Made by a program: the position numbers and the translations under genes. A DNA stretch of 64,000 nt. Origin: Pelagibacteraceae bacterium (lineage in GTDB: Bacteria > Pseudomonadota > Alphaproteobacteria > Pelagibacterales > Pelagibacteraceae). Positions 24,721 to 34,443 of this stretch are shown one piece after another. Each line of letters starts with the position of its first letter. Position 1 is the stretch's first letter. The stretch spans positions 1 through 64,000 of the forward strand of contig VTPP01000002.1 in NCBI GenBank assembly GCA_008638225.1, given 5' to 3'. Below the pieces are notes generated by a model, which searched no databases, was not told where the DNA came from, and saw only the letters and a program-made list of their open reading frames with translations.

Positions 24721-25213
24721 TTTTGAGTTACAATCTATTATTGGTGATGAACACCAAAGATTGGTGTGTTTAAATTGTGGTGAAATAAATTATAAAAATC
24801 CAAAAATAGTAACTGGATCATTAATTTTACATAAAAATAAATTTTTACTATGCAAAAGAGCTATTGAACCAAGCAAAGGTTTGTGGACGATCCCTGCTGG
24901 GTATTTAGAAGAAAATGAAACAGTTGAAACTGGTGCGTTACGAGAAGCTTATGAGGAAGCAAAAGCAAAAATTACCATTGATCATTTATTTTCTATATTC
25001 TCCTTAAAAAAAATTAATCAAATTCAAATTATTTATCTTGCGCATTTAAATGATGATCATTTCGCTCCAGGTATTGAAAGTCTAGATGTGAAATTGTTTG
25101 AATATAAAAATTTACCATGGAATGAGATGGCTTTTCCCAGTGTAAAGTGGATCTTTGAGCTTTATAAATCCTATAAAAATGGAGATAATTTGCCTTTTTC
25201 TAGAGAAGACTAA
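24698..25213 (+). CDS. NUDIX hydrolase with N-terminal zinc-ribbon-like segment
   Basis: This protein of about 171 residues has a CLNCGEINYKNPKIVTGSLILHKNKFLLCKRA start typical of NUDIX proteins with a small zinc ribbon; the first half of the ribbon seems degraded (one Cys, then His). The Nudix box is GYLEENETVETGALREAYEEA, with the REx2EE core intact and Ala where Gly is usual. Substrate is unknown, perhaps ADP-ribose or another dinucleotide. I prefer the TTG at 24698, with AAAGGAC upstream, to the ATG at 24665; either way it overlaps ccmH. Confidence 0.88.
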   Translation: MKNQSCHNFELQSIIGDEHQRLVCLNCGEINYKNPKIVTGSLILHKNKFLLCKRAIEPSKGLWTIPAGYLEENETVETGALREAYEEAKAKITIDHLFSIFSLKKINQIQIIYLAHLNDDHFAPGIESLDVKLFEYKNLPWNEMAFPSVKWIFELYKSYKNGDNLPFSRED

Positions 25214-25259
25214 TTCTCTATATTTTTTTTCTTATATTTATTATAAATACATTAAAAAT

Positions 25260-25745
25260 ATGAAAACAATTGCATCAATAACCGCTGCTGTAATATTTGC
25301 TACATCTTCTGGTCTTCACGCTGGAGATTTTAATGCAGCTATTGGAAACTTTGATTATAGCGACAAAGGTAAAAGCTCGGCAATGCTTGAGTTAACCTAC
25401 GGATTTACCGAAAAGAATGTAGATACAAAAATTGGAACTATTCAACCAATTGCGGGAGCATTCTTTACTGCGGACTCTGCTGGAATGGCATATGTTGGAG
25501 CAAAAATAGATTACAAATTGGGCATGTTTACTATCACTCCAAGTTTTACTCCAGGTCTTTATAATCAGGGAGATGGAAAAGATTTGGGACACGCAGTTGA
25601 GTTTAAATCTCAAATTAACATTGGTCTAAATCTTGGAACAAGTTCACTCTTATCTGCTGGATATAGTCATGTATCGAATGCTAGCTTAGGGGACAAAAAT
25701 CCTGGTGCAAATAGTTATACTTTTAATTTTTCTAAACAGTTTTAA
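25260..25745 (+). CDS. PagL-like acyloxyacyl hydrolase / lipid A 3-O-deacylase family protein
   Basis: This 161-residue protein has a signal peptide (cleavage after LHA at residue 21) and a small beta-barrel-like mature part. The C-terminal YSHVSNASLGDKNPGANSYTFNFSKQF matches the PagL family, with the catalytic His-x-Ser pair as His137 and Ser139, the conserved NPG, and a terminal aromatic residue as in outer-membrane proteins. The expected acidic member of the triad is not obvious, so activity on lipid A is uncertain. The ATG at 25260 is chosen because it gives the signal peptide. It stands alone between the ccm cluster and lldD. Confidence 0.75.
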   Translation: MKTIASITAAVIFATSSGLHAGDFNAAIGNFDYSDKGKSSAMLELTYGFTEKNVDTKIGTIQPIAGAFFTADSAGMAYVGAKIDYKLGMFTITPSFTPGLYNQGDGKDLGHAVEFKSQINIGLNLGTSSLLSAGYSHVSNASLGDKNPGANSYTFNFSKQF

Positions 25746-25751
25746 ATTTAA

Positions 25752-26900
25752 ATGAGACTCAGCGACTGCCACAATGTCGATGATTTTCGCAAGCTTGCAA
25801 AAAAAAAGTTACCTTCTCCAATATTTCACTATATTGACGGAGGCGCAGATGATGAGACTACTTTAAGAAGAAACACAGATTCTTTCGATAAATGCGATTT
25901 AGTTCCAAGTGTTTTAACTGATGTAAGTAATGTCGATACATCGACTACAGTACTTGGACAAAAAATAGATTTTCCTCTTTTTCTATCACCGACGGCTATG
26001 CACCAAATGTATCATCACGAAGGAGAGCAAGCGACAGCTAGAGCAGCTGAAAAGTTTGGAACATTTTTTAGTTTATCAACAATGGGCACCAAAAGCATTG
26101 AAGAAGTTGCTAATATTTCTGGGGGCCCAAAGATGTTCCAATTATATATTCATAAAGATCAAGGTCTCACAGATAATTTAATTGAAAGATGTCAACGGTC
26201 TGGATTTAAAGCAATGTGTTTGACTGTGGACACAATTGTAGCTGGTAATCGAGAAAAAGATCATAGAACGGGTTTTACAACTCCACCAAAACTAACATTG
26301 GCTAGTCTGTTAAGTTTTGCGCTGCACCCACAATGGAGTTTAAAATATTTAATGGGTCCTAAATTTAGATTAGCAAATGTTGAACACCTTTCTGAAAATC
26401 AAACAAGCATAGAGAACTCAGTTATGTCATATATTAATTCTCAATTTGATAGAACAATGAATTGGAAGCACGCCGAATATGCAGCTAAAAAATGGAACGG
26501 ACCTTTTGCGTTAAAGGGCGTAATGTCAGTAGCAGATGCAAAAAGAGCGATTGATATTGGAGCAACCGCAATTATGGTTTCTAACCACGGTGGAAGACAA
26601 TTAGATGGATCAAGAGCTCCATTTGATCAATTACAAACATTAGTAGATGCAGTTGGTGGCAAAATAGAAATTATTCTTGATGGCGGAATTAGAAGAGGAA
26701 CACATGTGCTTAAAGCTTTGGCTTTAGGCGCAACGGCGTGTTCAATGGGAAAAGCATACTTATACGGATTGAGTGCTGGTGGACAACCCGGGGTGGAGAG
26801 AGTTTTACAAAAAATGAAAGATGAAATTACAAGAGGCATGACTTTAATGGGTGCAAGAAAAGTTCAAGAATTGACTAAAGATAAAATCGCCTATCGTTAA
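25752..26900 (+). CDS. lldD: FMN-dependent alpha-hydroxy acid dehydrogenase (L-lactate dehydrogenase-like)
   Basis: This 382-residue protein belongs to the flavocytochrome b2/glycolate oxidase/LldD family and oxidises an L-2-hydroxy acid to the 2-oxo acid. Motifs include FHYIDGGADDETTLRRNTDSF, FPLFLSPTAMHQMYHHEGEQATARAAEKF, LTVDTIVAGNREKD and the catalytic SNHGGRQLDGSRAPFD, followed by the FMN-phosphate region DGGIRRGTHVLKALALGA. Lactate is the best guess; glycolate or another hydroxyacid is possible given the glcDEF genes nearby. It abuts the aminotransferase gene with a TAATG overlap. Confidence 0.9.
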   Translation: MRLSDCHNVDDFRKLAKKKLPSPIFHYIDGGADDETTLRRNTDSFDKCDLVPSVLTDVSNVDTSTTVLGQKIDFPLFLSPTAMHQMYHHEGEQATARAAEKFGTFFSLSTMGTKSIEEVANISGGPKMFQLYIHKDQGLTDNLIERCQRSGFKAMCLTVDTIVAGNREKDHRTGFTTPPKLTLASLLSFALHPQWSLKYLMGPKFRLANVEHLSENQTSIENSVMSYINSQFDRTMNWKHAEYAAKKWNGPFALKGVMSVADAKRAIDIGATAIMVSNHGGRQLDGSRAPFDQLQTLVDAVGGKIEIILDGGIRRGTHVLKALALGATACSMGKAYLYGLSAGGQPGVERVLQKMKDEITRGMTLMGARKVQELTKDKIAYR

Positions 26901-28060
26901 TGAAGATAGCAGAAAATTTATCTAGATTAGGAACGGAATCTGCTTTCGTTGTGCTTGCAAAAGCAAAAAAATTAGAGGCAGAGGGCAAAGAAATAATAAA
27001 TCTTGGGATTGGACAACCAGACTTTAGAACTCCTCAACATATTGTAGATGCAGGAAAAAAAGCATTAGAAGATGGGCATCATGGTTATACAGCCGCCAAT
27101 GGAACGCTTGAACTTCGAGGAAGTGTATCTTCATATATTAAGCGCATGTACAGAGCGAGTGTTGATCCTTCAAGAATATTAATTACTCCTGGAGGAAAGC
27201 CAACAATATATTTTGCTGTCATGCTTTTTGGTGAGCCAGGTGCAGAAATTATTTATCCAGAACCTGGTTTTCCTATCTATGAGTCTATGATTAATTATTC
27301 TGGTGCAAAGGCAGTACCAATGTATTTGTCAGATAAAAATAATTTTTCATTTAATTGTAAAGAGGTTCTTTCATTAATTAATAAAAAAACCAGGCTATTA
27401 ATTTTAAATAACCCTCAAAATCCTACTGGAGGATTAATACCAAAAGAGCAAATAGATCAACTTGTGGAGGGATTAAAACAATATCCGCATGTAGCGATTT
27501 TAAGCGATGAAATTTATAGTAGGCAAATTTATGACAATAAAAAAATGCCCTCGTTTTTTTATTACCCAGAATTATATGATCGACTTATAGTTTTGGATGG
27601 TTGGAGCAAAACGTATGCAATGACCGGATGGAGATTGGGTTGGAGTGTTTGGCCTCAACAATTTATTGAATTAGTGACGAGAATGGCCATCAACAGTTAT
27701 TCTTGTGTATCCGCAGCCAATCAAGTTGCTGCAATGGCTGCACTGGATGGACCACATGATTTTTTGGATGATATGATGGAGAAATTTAACAAAAGAAGAA
27801 AATTAATTGTAGAAGGTTTAAATTCTATAAAGGGAATTACTTGCAATAATCCTGGAGGAGCTTTTTATGTTTTTCCAAATGTAAGCGGAACTGGTTTGAG
27901 CGGATCTCAATTTGCTGATAAGTGTTTATACGAAGCTGGAGTTGCAATTGTTCCAGGAACTAGTTTTGGAAAATCTGCTAGTGATTTTGTTCGATTTAGT
28001 TTTGCAAATTCTTATGAAAATATAGAAAAAGCATTAGAAAAAATAAAAAAAATTCTTTAG
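26900..28060 (+). CDS. Class I/II PLP-dependent aminotransferase
   Basis: This 386-residue fold-type I aminotransferase has INLGIGQPDFRTP, GHHGYTAANGTLELR, NNPQNPTGG, LSDEIYSRQIY and the PLP-lysine region WSKTYAMTGWRLGW, then VRFSFANSYENIEKALEKI. It resembles aspartate-type aminotransferases; substrate cannot be fixed. Between a hydroxyacid dehydrogenase and glycolate oxidase genes it might aminate glyoxylate to glycine or pyruvate to alanine. It overlaps lldD by one base, and 62 bases separate it from glcD. Confidence 0.9.
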   Translation: MKIAENLSRLGTESAFVVLAKAKKLEAEGKEIINLGIGQPDFRTPQHIVDAGKKALEDGHHGYTAANGTLELRGSVSSYIKRMYRASVDPSRILITPGGKPTIYFAVMLFGEPGAEIIYPEPGFPIYESMINYSGAKAVPMYLSDKNNFSFNCKEVLSLINKKTRLLILNNPQNPTGGLIPKEQIDQLVEGLKQYPHVAILSDEIYSRQIYDNKKMPSFFYYPELYDRLIVLDGWSKTYAMTGWRLGWSVWPQQFIELVTRMAINSYSCVSAANQVAAMAALDGPHDFLDDMMEKFNKRRKLIVEGLNSIKGITCNNPGGAFYVFPNVSGTGLSGSQFADKCLYEAGVAIVPGTSFGKSASDFVRFSFANSYENIEKALEKIKKIL

Positions 28061-28122
28061 TTTTTACAAATAAATTACATAATTAGCTGTAAATAGTGTG
28101 AAATTTATTATAGTTTTGGATT

Positions 28123-29610
28123 ATGTCTTTAATTATGCCAGAGCCCGACCAGTTAACGTTAGATAACTCTGAGTCTATTATAGCTGACTTAAGAAAAATT
28201 TCTAAGAATGTGTTGTCAGAAGAAGAAGAAAAAGCAGTCTATGAAACAGATGGATTGAGTGTACATCGCCAAAGACCAATCGCAGTTGTTCTGCCAGAGA
28301 CAACAAAAGAGGTGAGCGAAGTTTTAAAATATTGTTATCGAAATAATATAAAGGTTGTTCCAAGGGGTGCTGGTACAGGTTTGTCCGGAGGAGCGCTACC
28401 TTTAAAAGATTCGGTATTAGTTAGTTTAGGAAAATTTAATAAAATTTTAGACGTAGATTTTGATAATAGATGCGTAATTACTCAACCAGGTGTTACTAAC
28501 TTATCAATTACTGGTGCTGTTCAGCACGAAGGCTTTTATTATGCTCCAGACCCGTCCAGTCAAATAGCTTGTTCTATTGGTGGAAATATTTCTACTAATG
28601 CTGGCGGAGTCCATTCATTAAAATATGGGGTCACTACAAATAATGTTCTCGGTATTGAGATGGTATTAATAGATGGAACAATTATTCGGTTAGGAGGAAA
28701 AAATTTAGATCCAGAGGGCTATGACTTACTAGGTATTATGACTGGCTCGGAAGGTTTGCTGGCTGTGATTACAGAAATAACAGTCAGAATTTTAAAAAAA
28801 CCTCAATCCGTTAGAGCAGTATTGATCGGATTTAATACTAATGATGATGCAGGAAATTGTGTGGCTGAGATTATTAGTTCAGGAATTATTCCTGCCGGAA
28901 TGGAAATTATGGATAAGCCATTAATTATCGCGACAGATAATTTTGCAAAAGCAGGTTATCCCAGAGATGTTGAAATATTATTAATTGTAGAATTAGATGG
29001 AACTGAATCGGAAGTAGATACTTTAATTAATAGAGTTTTGGAAATAGCAAAAAAAAATAAAGCTTCTTATAATAGAGCAAGCGAAAGTGATGAAGAAAGA
29101 CTTCGTTTTTGGAAGGGAAGAAAAGCAGCATTCACCGCATTAGGTGTAATTTCTCCAGACTACATATGTATGGATGGATCTATTCCAAGGAAAAAATTGG
29201 GGAATGTATTAAATGAAATTGCAAGTTTATCTAAAAAATATGGATTATCGGTCGCAAATTGTTTTCATGCTGGAGATGGCAATTTACATCCCTTAATTAT
29301 GTTTGATTCTAACAATGCAAAAGAACTTAAAAAAGCCGAGGCATTTGGTGCAGATATTTTGAAATATTGCGTTAAGGTTGGAGGAGTTCTTACTGGAGAG
29401 CACGGTGTTGGAATTGAAAAAAGAGATCTAATGTGCGAAATGTTTAACAATGACGATATTCAACAACAACTTAGCCTCAAAAAAGCTTTCGACGAGAAAA
29501 GTCTTTTAAATCCTGGAAAAGTTTTTCCAGTTTTGCATAGATGTGCCGAAGAAGGTAGGGTTCATATTCATAAAGGAAAAACAAGACATCCAGACCTTCC
29601 AAGGTTTTAA
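28123..29610 (+). CDS. glcD: Glycolate oxidase subunit GlcD
   Basis: GlcD is the FAD subunit of the membrane-associated GlcDEF complex that oxidises glycolate to glyoxylate. The 495-residue protein has the PCMH FAD-binding fold (VVPRGAGTGLSGGALP, QPGVTNLSITGAVQHEGFYYAPDPSSQIACSIGGNISTNAGG, GVTTNNVLGIEMVLIDG) and the C-terminal FAD-linked oxidase domain with CFHAGDGNLHPLIMF and GEHGVGIEKR. It begins the coupled trio glcD-glcE-glcF (TAATG overlaps). Confidence 0.96.
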   Translation: MSLIMPEPDQLTLDNSESIIADLRKISKNVLSEEEEKAVYETDGLSVHRQRPIAVVLPETTKEVSEVLKYCYRNNIKVVPRGAGTGLSGGALPLKDSVLVSLGKFNKILDVDFDNRCVITQPGVTNLSITGAVQHEGFYYAPDPSSQIACSIGGNISTNAGGVHSLKYGVTTNNVLGIEMVLIDGTIIRLGGKNLDPEGYDLLGIMTGSEGLLAVITEITVRILKKPQSVRAVLIGFNTNDDAGNCVAEIISSGIIPAGMEIMDKPLIIATDNFAKAGYPRDVEILLIVELDGTESEVDTLINRVLEIAKKNKASYNRASESDEERLRFWKGRKAAFTALGVISPDYICMDGSIPRKKLGNVLNEIASLSKKYGLSVANCFHAGDGNLHPLIMFDSNNAKELKKAEAFGADILKYCVKVGGVLTGEHGVGIEKRDLMCEMFNNDDIQQQLSLKKAFDEKSLLNPGKVFPVLHRCAEEGRVHIHKGKTRHPDLPRF

Positions 29611-30842
29611 TGTCTGGAACTTATACACCAAATAACCAAGAAGAAATTTCTCAGTTTATTTATGACTCGTATCAAGCAAATAAACCTATCGAAATTGTAA
29701 CGTTTAATTCTAAGCCAATCGGTAGAAGTATACAGTGCTCACAAACATTAGATTTGAGAAAAAATAGTGGAGTTATAGAATATGCTCCCGAGGAGCTTTT
29801 CATTAAAGTAAAAGCCGGAACCCCACTAATTGACATTCTAGAAATTTTAAAATCAAAAAAACAAAGTTTAGGATTTGAGCCTGTAGATTTAGGTTATTTA
29901 TATAATGGAAAATCAAATTATGGATCGATTGGCGGTGTTACATCTTGTAATTTGTCAGGACCAAGAAGATTTAAGTCAGGAGCGTTACGAGATCATTTGC
30001 TTGGATTTACAGCGGTGAATGGAAAAGGAGAATGTATTAAATCTGGAGGAACGGTCGTTAAAAATGTAACGGGTTATGATTTAAGTAAATTATTAGCAGG
30101 GTCGTATGGCACACTATCTGTTTTGACAGAATTAGTTTTTAAAGTAGTTCCAGAACCAGAGTATGCAGAGACTTTTGTTTTGTATGATCTTAATCCAAAA
30201 AAAGCTATGGAAGCTTTTTCCGTAGCAATGAAAACATCTCTAGAAGTTTCCGGAGCATGCTTTTATTCTAAAAAAAATACAGAATTTCTAAGATTAAACG
30301 ATATAGATAGCTCTAAATCTGTTACTGCATTTAGAATAGAGGGACCTAAAAAATCCGTTCAAGAAAGAATTGTAAGTTTAACCAAAATTTTTAAAGAGAT
30401 AAAAGAAAAAACAGTTTTAGAATTATATCAATCAAATTTATTTTGGAAAATAACAGCAAATCTAGAATGCTTTAGTAATTCACAAAACCTAGTTGCAAAA
30501 ATATCCTTACCACCAACAGAAACTGCTGGATTTATTAGCCAATTTTGTGAGGATGATATAATGGATATTAATAACAAATATTTTGTAGATTGGGCTGGTG
30601 GTTTAGTTTTTTTAGAAATTAATGATAAAGATCCTTCCTATTTAATTTTAGAAAAAATTAAAAAATTTTGTAAGGAAAAAGGATCTCATATTACAATTAT
30701 CAAGGCCAATGACAATCTAAGGAGAACGGGGTTTTTTGTATCAACTTCAGATGAAAATATAAAAATTTTAGCAGCTAAAATTAAACAAAGTTTTGATCCA
30801 AAGAGTATTTTGAATCCAGGAAAAATATACGCAGGTATTTAA
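29610..30842 (+). CDS. glcE: Glycolate oxidase subunit GlcE
   Basis: GlcE is the second, shorter FAD-binding subunit of glycolate oxidase. The 410-residue protein has SKPIGRSIQCSQTLDLRKNSGVIEYAPEELFIKVKAGTPL, GSIGGVTSCNLSGPRRFKSGALRDHLLG, GGTVVKNVTGYDLSKLLAGSYGTLSVLTEL and the C-terminal SFDPKSILNPGKIYAGI, all family-typical. It is flanked by one-base overlaps with glcD and glcF, consistent with fixed stoichiometry. Confidence 0.95.
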   Translation: MSGTYTPNNQEEISQFIYDSYQANKPIEIVTFNSKPIGRSIQCSQTLDLRKNSGVIEYAPEELFIKVKAGTPLIDILEILKSKKQSLGFEPVDLGYLYNGKSNYGSIGGVTSCNLSGPRRFKSGALRDHLLGFTAVNGKGECIKSGGTVVKNVTGYDLSKLLAGSYGTLSVLTELVFKVVPEPEYAETFVLYDLNPKKAMEAFSVAMKTSLEVSGACFYSKKNTEFLRLNDIDSSKSVTAFRIEGPKKSVQERIVSLTKIFKEIKEKTVLELYQSNLFWKITANLECFSNSQNLVAKISLPPTETAGFISQFCEDDIMDINNKYFVDWAGGLVFLEINDKDPSYLILEKIKKFCKEKGSHITIIKANDNLRRTGFFVSTSDENIKILAAKIKQSFDPKSILNPGKIYAGI

Positions 30843-32134
30843 TGCAAACTAATTTTACAAAAAAACAATTACAAGATCCTGAAATAAAAAATACGGAAGG
30901 TATTTTAAGAAAATGTGTGCACTGCGGAATGTGCAATGCCACATGCCCAACTTTTCAAGTATTGGGAGACGAGTTGGACGGTCCTCGAGGAAGAATTTAT
31001 CTAATCAAAGATATGATTGAAAATCAGAAGGTTCCAACCAAAAAAGTAGTTAAACACATTGATAGATGCCTGTCTTGTTATGCTTGTATGACCACTTGTC
31101 CTTCAGGTGTAAATTATATGCATATTATAGACCACGGTAGAAATTATATTGAAAAAAATTATAAAAGAAATTTTTTTGATAGAGCAATAAGAAATATGCT
31201 TTCTTACATTTTACCAAGAGCCAATGTTTTTTTATTTTTGGGTTGGATGACAAGGCTTGTCAAACCATTATCTTTTTTAATGCCAGAAAAAATAAAAAAC
31301 ATGATTCACTTGATGCCAAGTAGTTTTCCAAAACAAAATTTAAAAAATAAAAAAGTATACAAACCTAAAAATAAAGTTGTTGCTCGTGTTATATTGTTAA
31401 CTGGTTGTGTTCAAAAAGTAATTTCACCACAAATTAATGAATCGACAATACATATTTTAAATAGACATGGAGTAGAAGTCTATGTTGCTAAAGAAGTGGG
31501 TTGCTGTGGATCTTTAAATCATCATCTTGGAAAAGAAGAGTTGGCAAAAGCCTCTTTTATAAAAAATATTAACGCTTGGTATGACATTTGTTCAAAAAAA
31601 CCAATAGATGCAATCCTAGTTAATACCTCTGGATGCGGAACAACGCTTAAAGACTATGGTTTTATTTTTGAACATCATCCAGATAAAGAACTAAGTAAAA
31701 AAGCAAAAATAATTTCAGATATGTCTAAAGATATAACCGAATATTTGGGAAAAAATATTAAGTTAAATTTCACAAATACATCTACCGTACATAAAATAGC
31801 TTATCATTCTGCATGTTCTATGCAGCATGGTCAAAAAGTTCACCAACAACCGATTAATTTACTTAAACAAAGTGGACATAAAATTTTAGAAATACCAGAT
31901 GGACATCTTTGTTGTGGATCTGCTGGTACTTATAATTTATTACAGGGGGAAATGGCAAAAGAACTCTTGCACAGAAAAATAGAAAATATCAACAAAGTAA
32001 AGCCAGATTTTATAGCAGCAGGAAATATTGGCTGTATAACGCAAATTGCATCTGGGACATCCGTCCCCATTGTTCATACGATTGAGTTGTTAGATTGGTT
32101 TACAGGTGGTAGCAAACCAAGAGAAATTAATTAA
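30842..32134 (+). CDS. glcF: Glycolate oxidase iron-sulfur subunit GlcF
   Basis: GlcF passes electrons from the flavin subunits to the quinone pool. The 430-residue protein has two 4Fe-4S motifs, CVHCGMCNATCPTF (Cys25, 28, 31 and 35) and CLSCYACMTTCPSGVNY, and two CCG-type cysteine-rich domains with GCCGSLNHH and LCCGSAGTYNLLQ. Length and order are normal. The reductase gene follows after only 2 bases, so glcDEF and the reductase are likely one operon. Confidence 0.95.
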   Translation: MQTNFTKKQLQDPEIKNTEGILRKCVHCGMCNATCPTFQVLGDELDGPRGRIYLIKDMIENQKVPTKKVVKHIDRCLSCYACMTTCPSGVNYMHIIDHGRNYIEKNYKRNFFDRAIRNMLSYILPRANVFLFLGWMTRLVKPLSFLMPEKIKNMIHLMPSSFPKQNLKNKKVYKPKNKVVARVILLTGCVQKVISPQINESTIHILNRHGVEVYVAKEVGCCGSLNHHLGKEELAKASFIKNINAWYDICSKKPIDAILVNTSGCGTTLKDYGFIFEHHPDKELSKKAKIISDMSKDITEYLGKNIKLNFTNTSTVHKIAYHSACSMQHGQKVHQQPINLLKQSGHKILEIPDGHLCCGSAGTYNLLQGEMAKELLHRKIENINKVKPDFIAAGNIGCITQIASGTSVPIVHTIELLDWFTGGSKPREIN

Positions 32135-32136
32135 TT

Positions 32137-33090
32137 ATGAAAAAAATATTAGTTACAAGAAATTTATTAGAAGAAAATGAAAAAAGACTTCTTAAACTCT
32201 TTGATGCTAAATTAAATAAAGAAGATGTGGTTTTGACCACAGATCAATTAATCGAATTATCCAAAGACTGTGATGGCATTCTTTGTGTTGGAGGTAATAA
32301 ATTTGATAAAGAAATTATTGGTAAACTATCCCCGAGCGTAAAAATTATTGCTAATTATGCAGTTGGATATAATAATGTAGACACAAATTCTGCAAAGGCT
32401 AGAGGAATTGCAGTAACCAATACTCCCGAAGTACTAACAGATTCTACTGCAGATATTTCAATCCTTCTTTTGTTAGGAGCATCAAGAAGAGCGTACGAAG
32501 GAAGAAAAGCAGCAGAACAGCAAAACTGGACTTGGTCAACCAATCTTTTACTTGGAAAACAAATGTCTAATCGAAAATTAGGAATACTAGGTATGGGAAG
32601 AATAGGAAGGGCAGTTGCGCAAAGGGCAAAAGGATTTGGAATGGAAATTCACTATCATAATCGAAGTAAACTATCTCCAGATTTAGAACATGGAGCAATT
32701 TATCATTCAGATATAAAATCTCTTTTTGCTCAAAGTGAATTTTTATCAATTAATTGTCCTGCAACACCAGATACAATTAATCTATTAAATGAAGAGACAA
32801 TAAAATATTTACCAGACGGAGCTGTGGTAGCAAATGCTGCTAGAGGTGATGTGATTAATGATGATGCAATGATTAAAGCGATGAAAAGTGGAAAGATTTT
32901 TGCTTTAGGGTTGGATGTATATAATGGAGAGCCTAAAATAAATGAGGAGTATTTAAAATTACATAATCTCTTTTTATTACCCCATCTTGGCAGTGCTACT
33001 AAAGTGACTAGAATAGGCATGGGTGACAGAGCTATTGATAATCTTGAAGATTTTTTTTCCAATAAGAGGCCAAAGGATCAAGTAAATTAA
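32137..33090 (+). CDS. Glyoxylate/hydroxypyruvate reductase (D-2-hydroxyacid dehydrogenase)
   Basis: This 317-residue protein is an NAD(P)-dependent D-2-hydroxyacid dehydrogenase. The Rossmann motif is LGILGMGRIGRAVAQRAKGFGM. The catalytic residues are the Arg in NAARGDVI, the Glu of NGEPKI and the His of LPHLGSAT. The closest description is glyoxylate reductase (GRHPR/GyaR type), reducing glyoxylate to glycolate or hydroxypyruvate to glycerate. Its position right after glcDEF supports a glyoxylate role, although the direction opposes GlcDEF, so hydroxypyruvate reduction may be the real task. Confidence 0.9.
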   Translation: MKKILVTRNLLEENEKRLLKLFDAKLNKEDVVLTTDQLIELSKDCDGILCVGGNKFDKEIIGKLSPSVKIIANYAVGYNNVDTNSAKARGIAVTNTPEVLTDSTADISILLLLGASRRAYEGRKAAEQQNWTWSTNLLLGKQMSNRKLGILGMGRIGRAVAQRAKGFGMEIHYHNRSKLSPDLEHGAIYHSDIKSLFAQSEFLSINCPATPDTINLLNEETIKYLPDGAVVANAARGDVINDDAMIKAMKSGKIFALGLDVYNGEPKINEEYLKLHNLFLLPHLGSATKVTRIGMGDRAIDNLEDFFSNKRPKDQVN

Positions 33091-33241
33091 TATACAATTT
33101 AAAGTTGTATCACCAGTATAAAAAAACAGATAACAAGTAAATTATTTTTATAATTTTCAAATAATTTAGAAGACTCTAACCTCTTTTTTTGATTATATTC
33201 GAGCAGTTTATTATAATTAACTAACATGGGAGAAAATAAAC

Positions 33242-34396
33242 ATGTCTAAAAAAAATGTTACGTCTCAATCAAGACGTAAATTCTTTAAAGCAGCAGCGGT
33301 AACGGGAGCAGCAGCAGTAGCTACTGTAGCGATGCCTAACGTTGGTGCTTGGTCAGCGGCACATGCAAAAACTGTGACGTTGAAAATGCAAGCAGCGTGG
33401 CCATCAGGAAACGATCCGTTCTTTATCATGGCTACTGATTATGTAACTAGAGTAAACTCTATGTCGGGTGGTAGTTTAAAGATTGAATTATTACCAGTCG
33501 GAGCGATTTTAAAAACTTCTGAAATTGCAGACGGCGTGAGCAAAGGAGTAGTAGATGCTTCTCACTCAGTGTCAGCATATTGGTATGGTAAAAATCCGGC
33601 CGCTTCTTTATTCGGAACAGGTCCTTCATACGGATTCTCATCTCAGGAATTAATGGGATGGATCGAGTACGGCGGAGGAAGAGCTTTGTACGAAAAGACT
33701 CTTAAAGCTATTGGTCTTAACGTAACAGGTTACTTCTGCATGCCTATGCCTGCACAGCCTTTTGGTTGGTTCAAAAAGAACGTCAAAACGGTTGCGGATA
33801 TTAAAGGTATGAAATACAGAACCGTTGGACTTGCTACAAACGTTCTTCAAGCAATGGGAATGGTTGTTAGACAATTACCAGGTGGTGAAATTCAGCCAGC
33901 TATGAAAACTGGTTTGATTGATGCTGCTGAGTTCAACAATCCTTCATCTGATAAAAATTTTGGTATGCAAGACGTTTCTAAGCATTATCACTTAGGAAGC
34001 TTTCACCAATCTCAAGAGATGTTTGAGTTACAATTCAATACAGCTAAACTGAAAAGTCTAGCGCCAGAGCATCAAGCAATTATTAAATATGCTGCGGAAG
34101 CTGCAAATACAGATAATTACTTTAAAGCTTTAGTGATGTACTCAGATGACCTTGGAAAATTAATGAATGAGTCCAAAGTCAATGTGTATCAAACTTCTGA
34201 CGCTATCTTAAGTGCTCAACTAGAAGCTTGGGATACAGTCATGAAAGACTTTAGAAAAGATGCACTATTTGATGAGATTATTGTTTCTCAGCAAAAATAT
34301 GCGAAAAAAGTGATGAAATATTTATTTATGAACCAGCCTAATTATAGACTGGCTTATACTAAAGCTTTCGGAGCTCCTGAAACAGTAAAATTATAA
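33242..34396 (+). CDS. TRAP transporter substrate-binding protein (DctP family, TakP/FcbT1-like)
   Basis: This 384-residue periplasmic binding protein carries a twin-arginine signal (SRRKFF at 10-15, cleavage after AHA near residue 42). The mature part has MQAAWPSGNDPFFIMATDYVTRVNSMSGGSLKIELLPVGAI, the ligand-carboxylate Arg in KGMKYRTVGLATNVLQAMG, and AAEFNNPSSDKNFG in place of the usual E-W-x-G-P-x-x-D. These place it with 2-oxoacid (TakP) and mannitol/chloroaromatic type binders; the actual ligand is unknown. GGGAG precedes the ATG. It is followed by a strong hairpin before the membrane subunits. Confidence 0.92.
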   Translation: MSKKNVTSQSRRKFFKAAAVTGAAAVATVAMPNVGAWSAAHAKTVTLKMQAAWPSGNDPFFIMATDYVTRVNSMSGGSLKIELLPVGAILKTSEIADGVSKGVVDASHSVSAYWYGKNPAASLFGTGPSYGFSSQELMGWIEYGGGRALYEKTLKAIGLNVTGYFCMPMPAQPFGWFKKNVKTVADIKGMKYRTVGLATNVLQAMGMVVRQLPGGEIQPAMKTGLIDAAEFNNPSSDKNFGMQDVSKHYHLGSFHQSQEMFELQFNTAKLKSLAPEHQAIIKYAAEAANTDNYFKALVMYSDDLGKLMNESKVNVYQTSDAILSAQLEAWDTVMKDFRKDALFDEIIVSQQKYAKKVMKYLFMNQPNYRLAYTKAFGAPETVKL

Positions 34397-34410
34397 TCTA
34401 TATAAATTTA

Positions 34411-34443
34411 AAGGGGGATGAAAATTCATCCCCCTTTTTTTTT
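34411..34443 (+). terminator. Terminator/attenuator between TRAP binding protein and membrane subunits
   Basis: AAGGGGGATGAA (34411-34422) pairs with TTCATCCCCCTT (34425-34436), followed by a run of Ts to 34443. It is a textbook intrinsic terminator, 14 bases after the binding-protein stop and 35 bases before the next gene. As the three TRAP genes belong together, it most likely lets only a fraction of transcripts continue. Confidence 0.9.

Noticed and set aside
33092-33110. Inverted repeat ATACAA/TTGTAT after the reductase gene as a terminator
   Set aside because: Only six A/T-rich pairs and no T-run follow; such repeats arise easily in this base composition.
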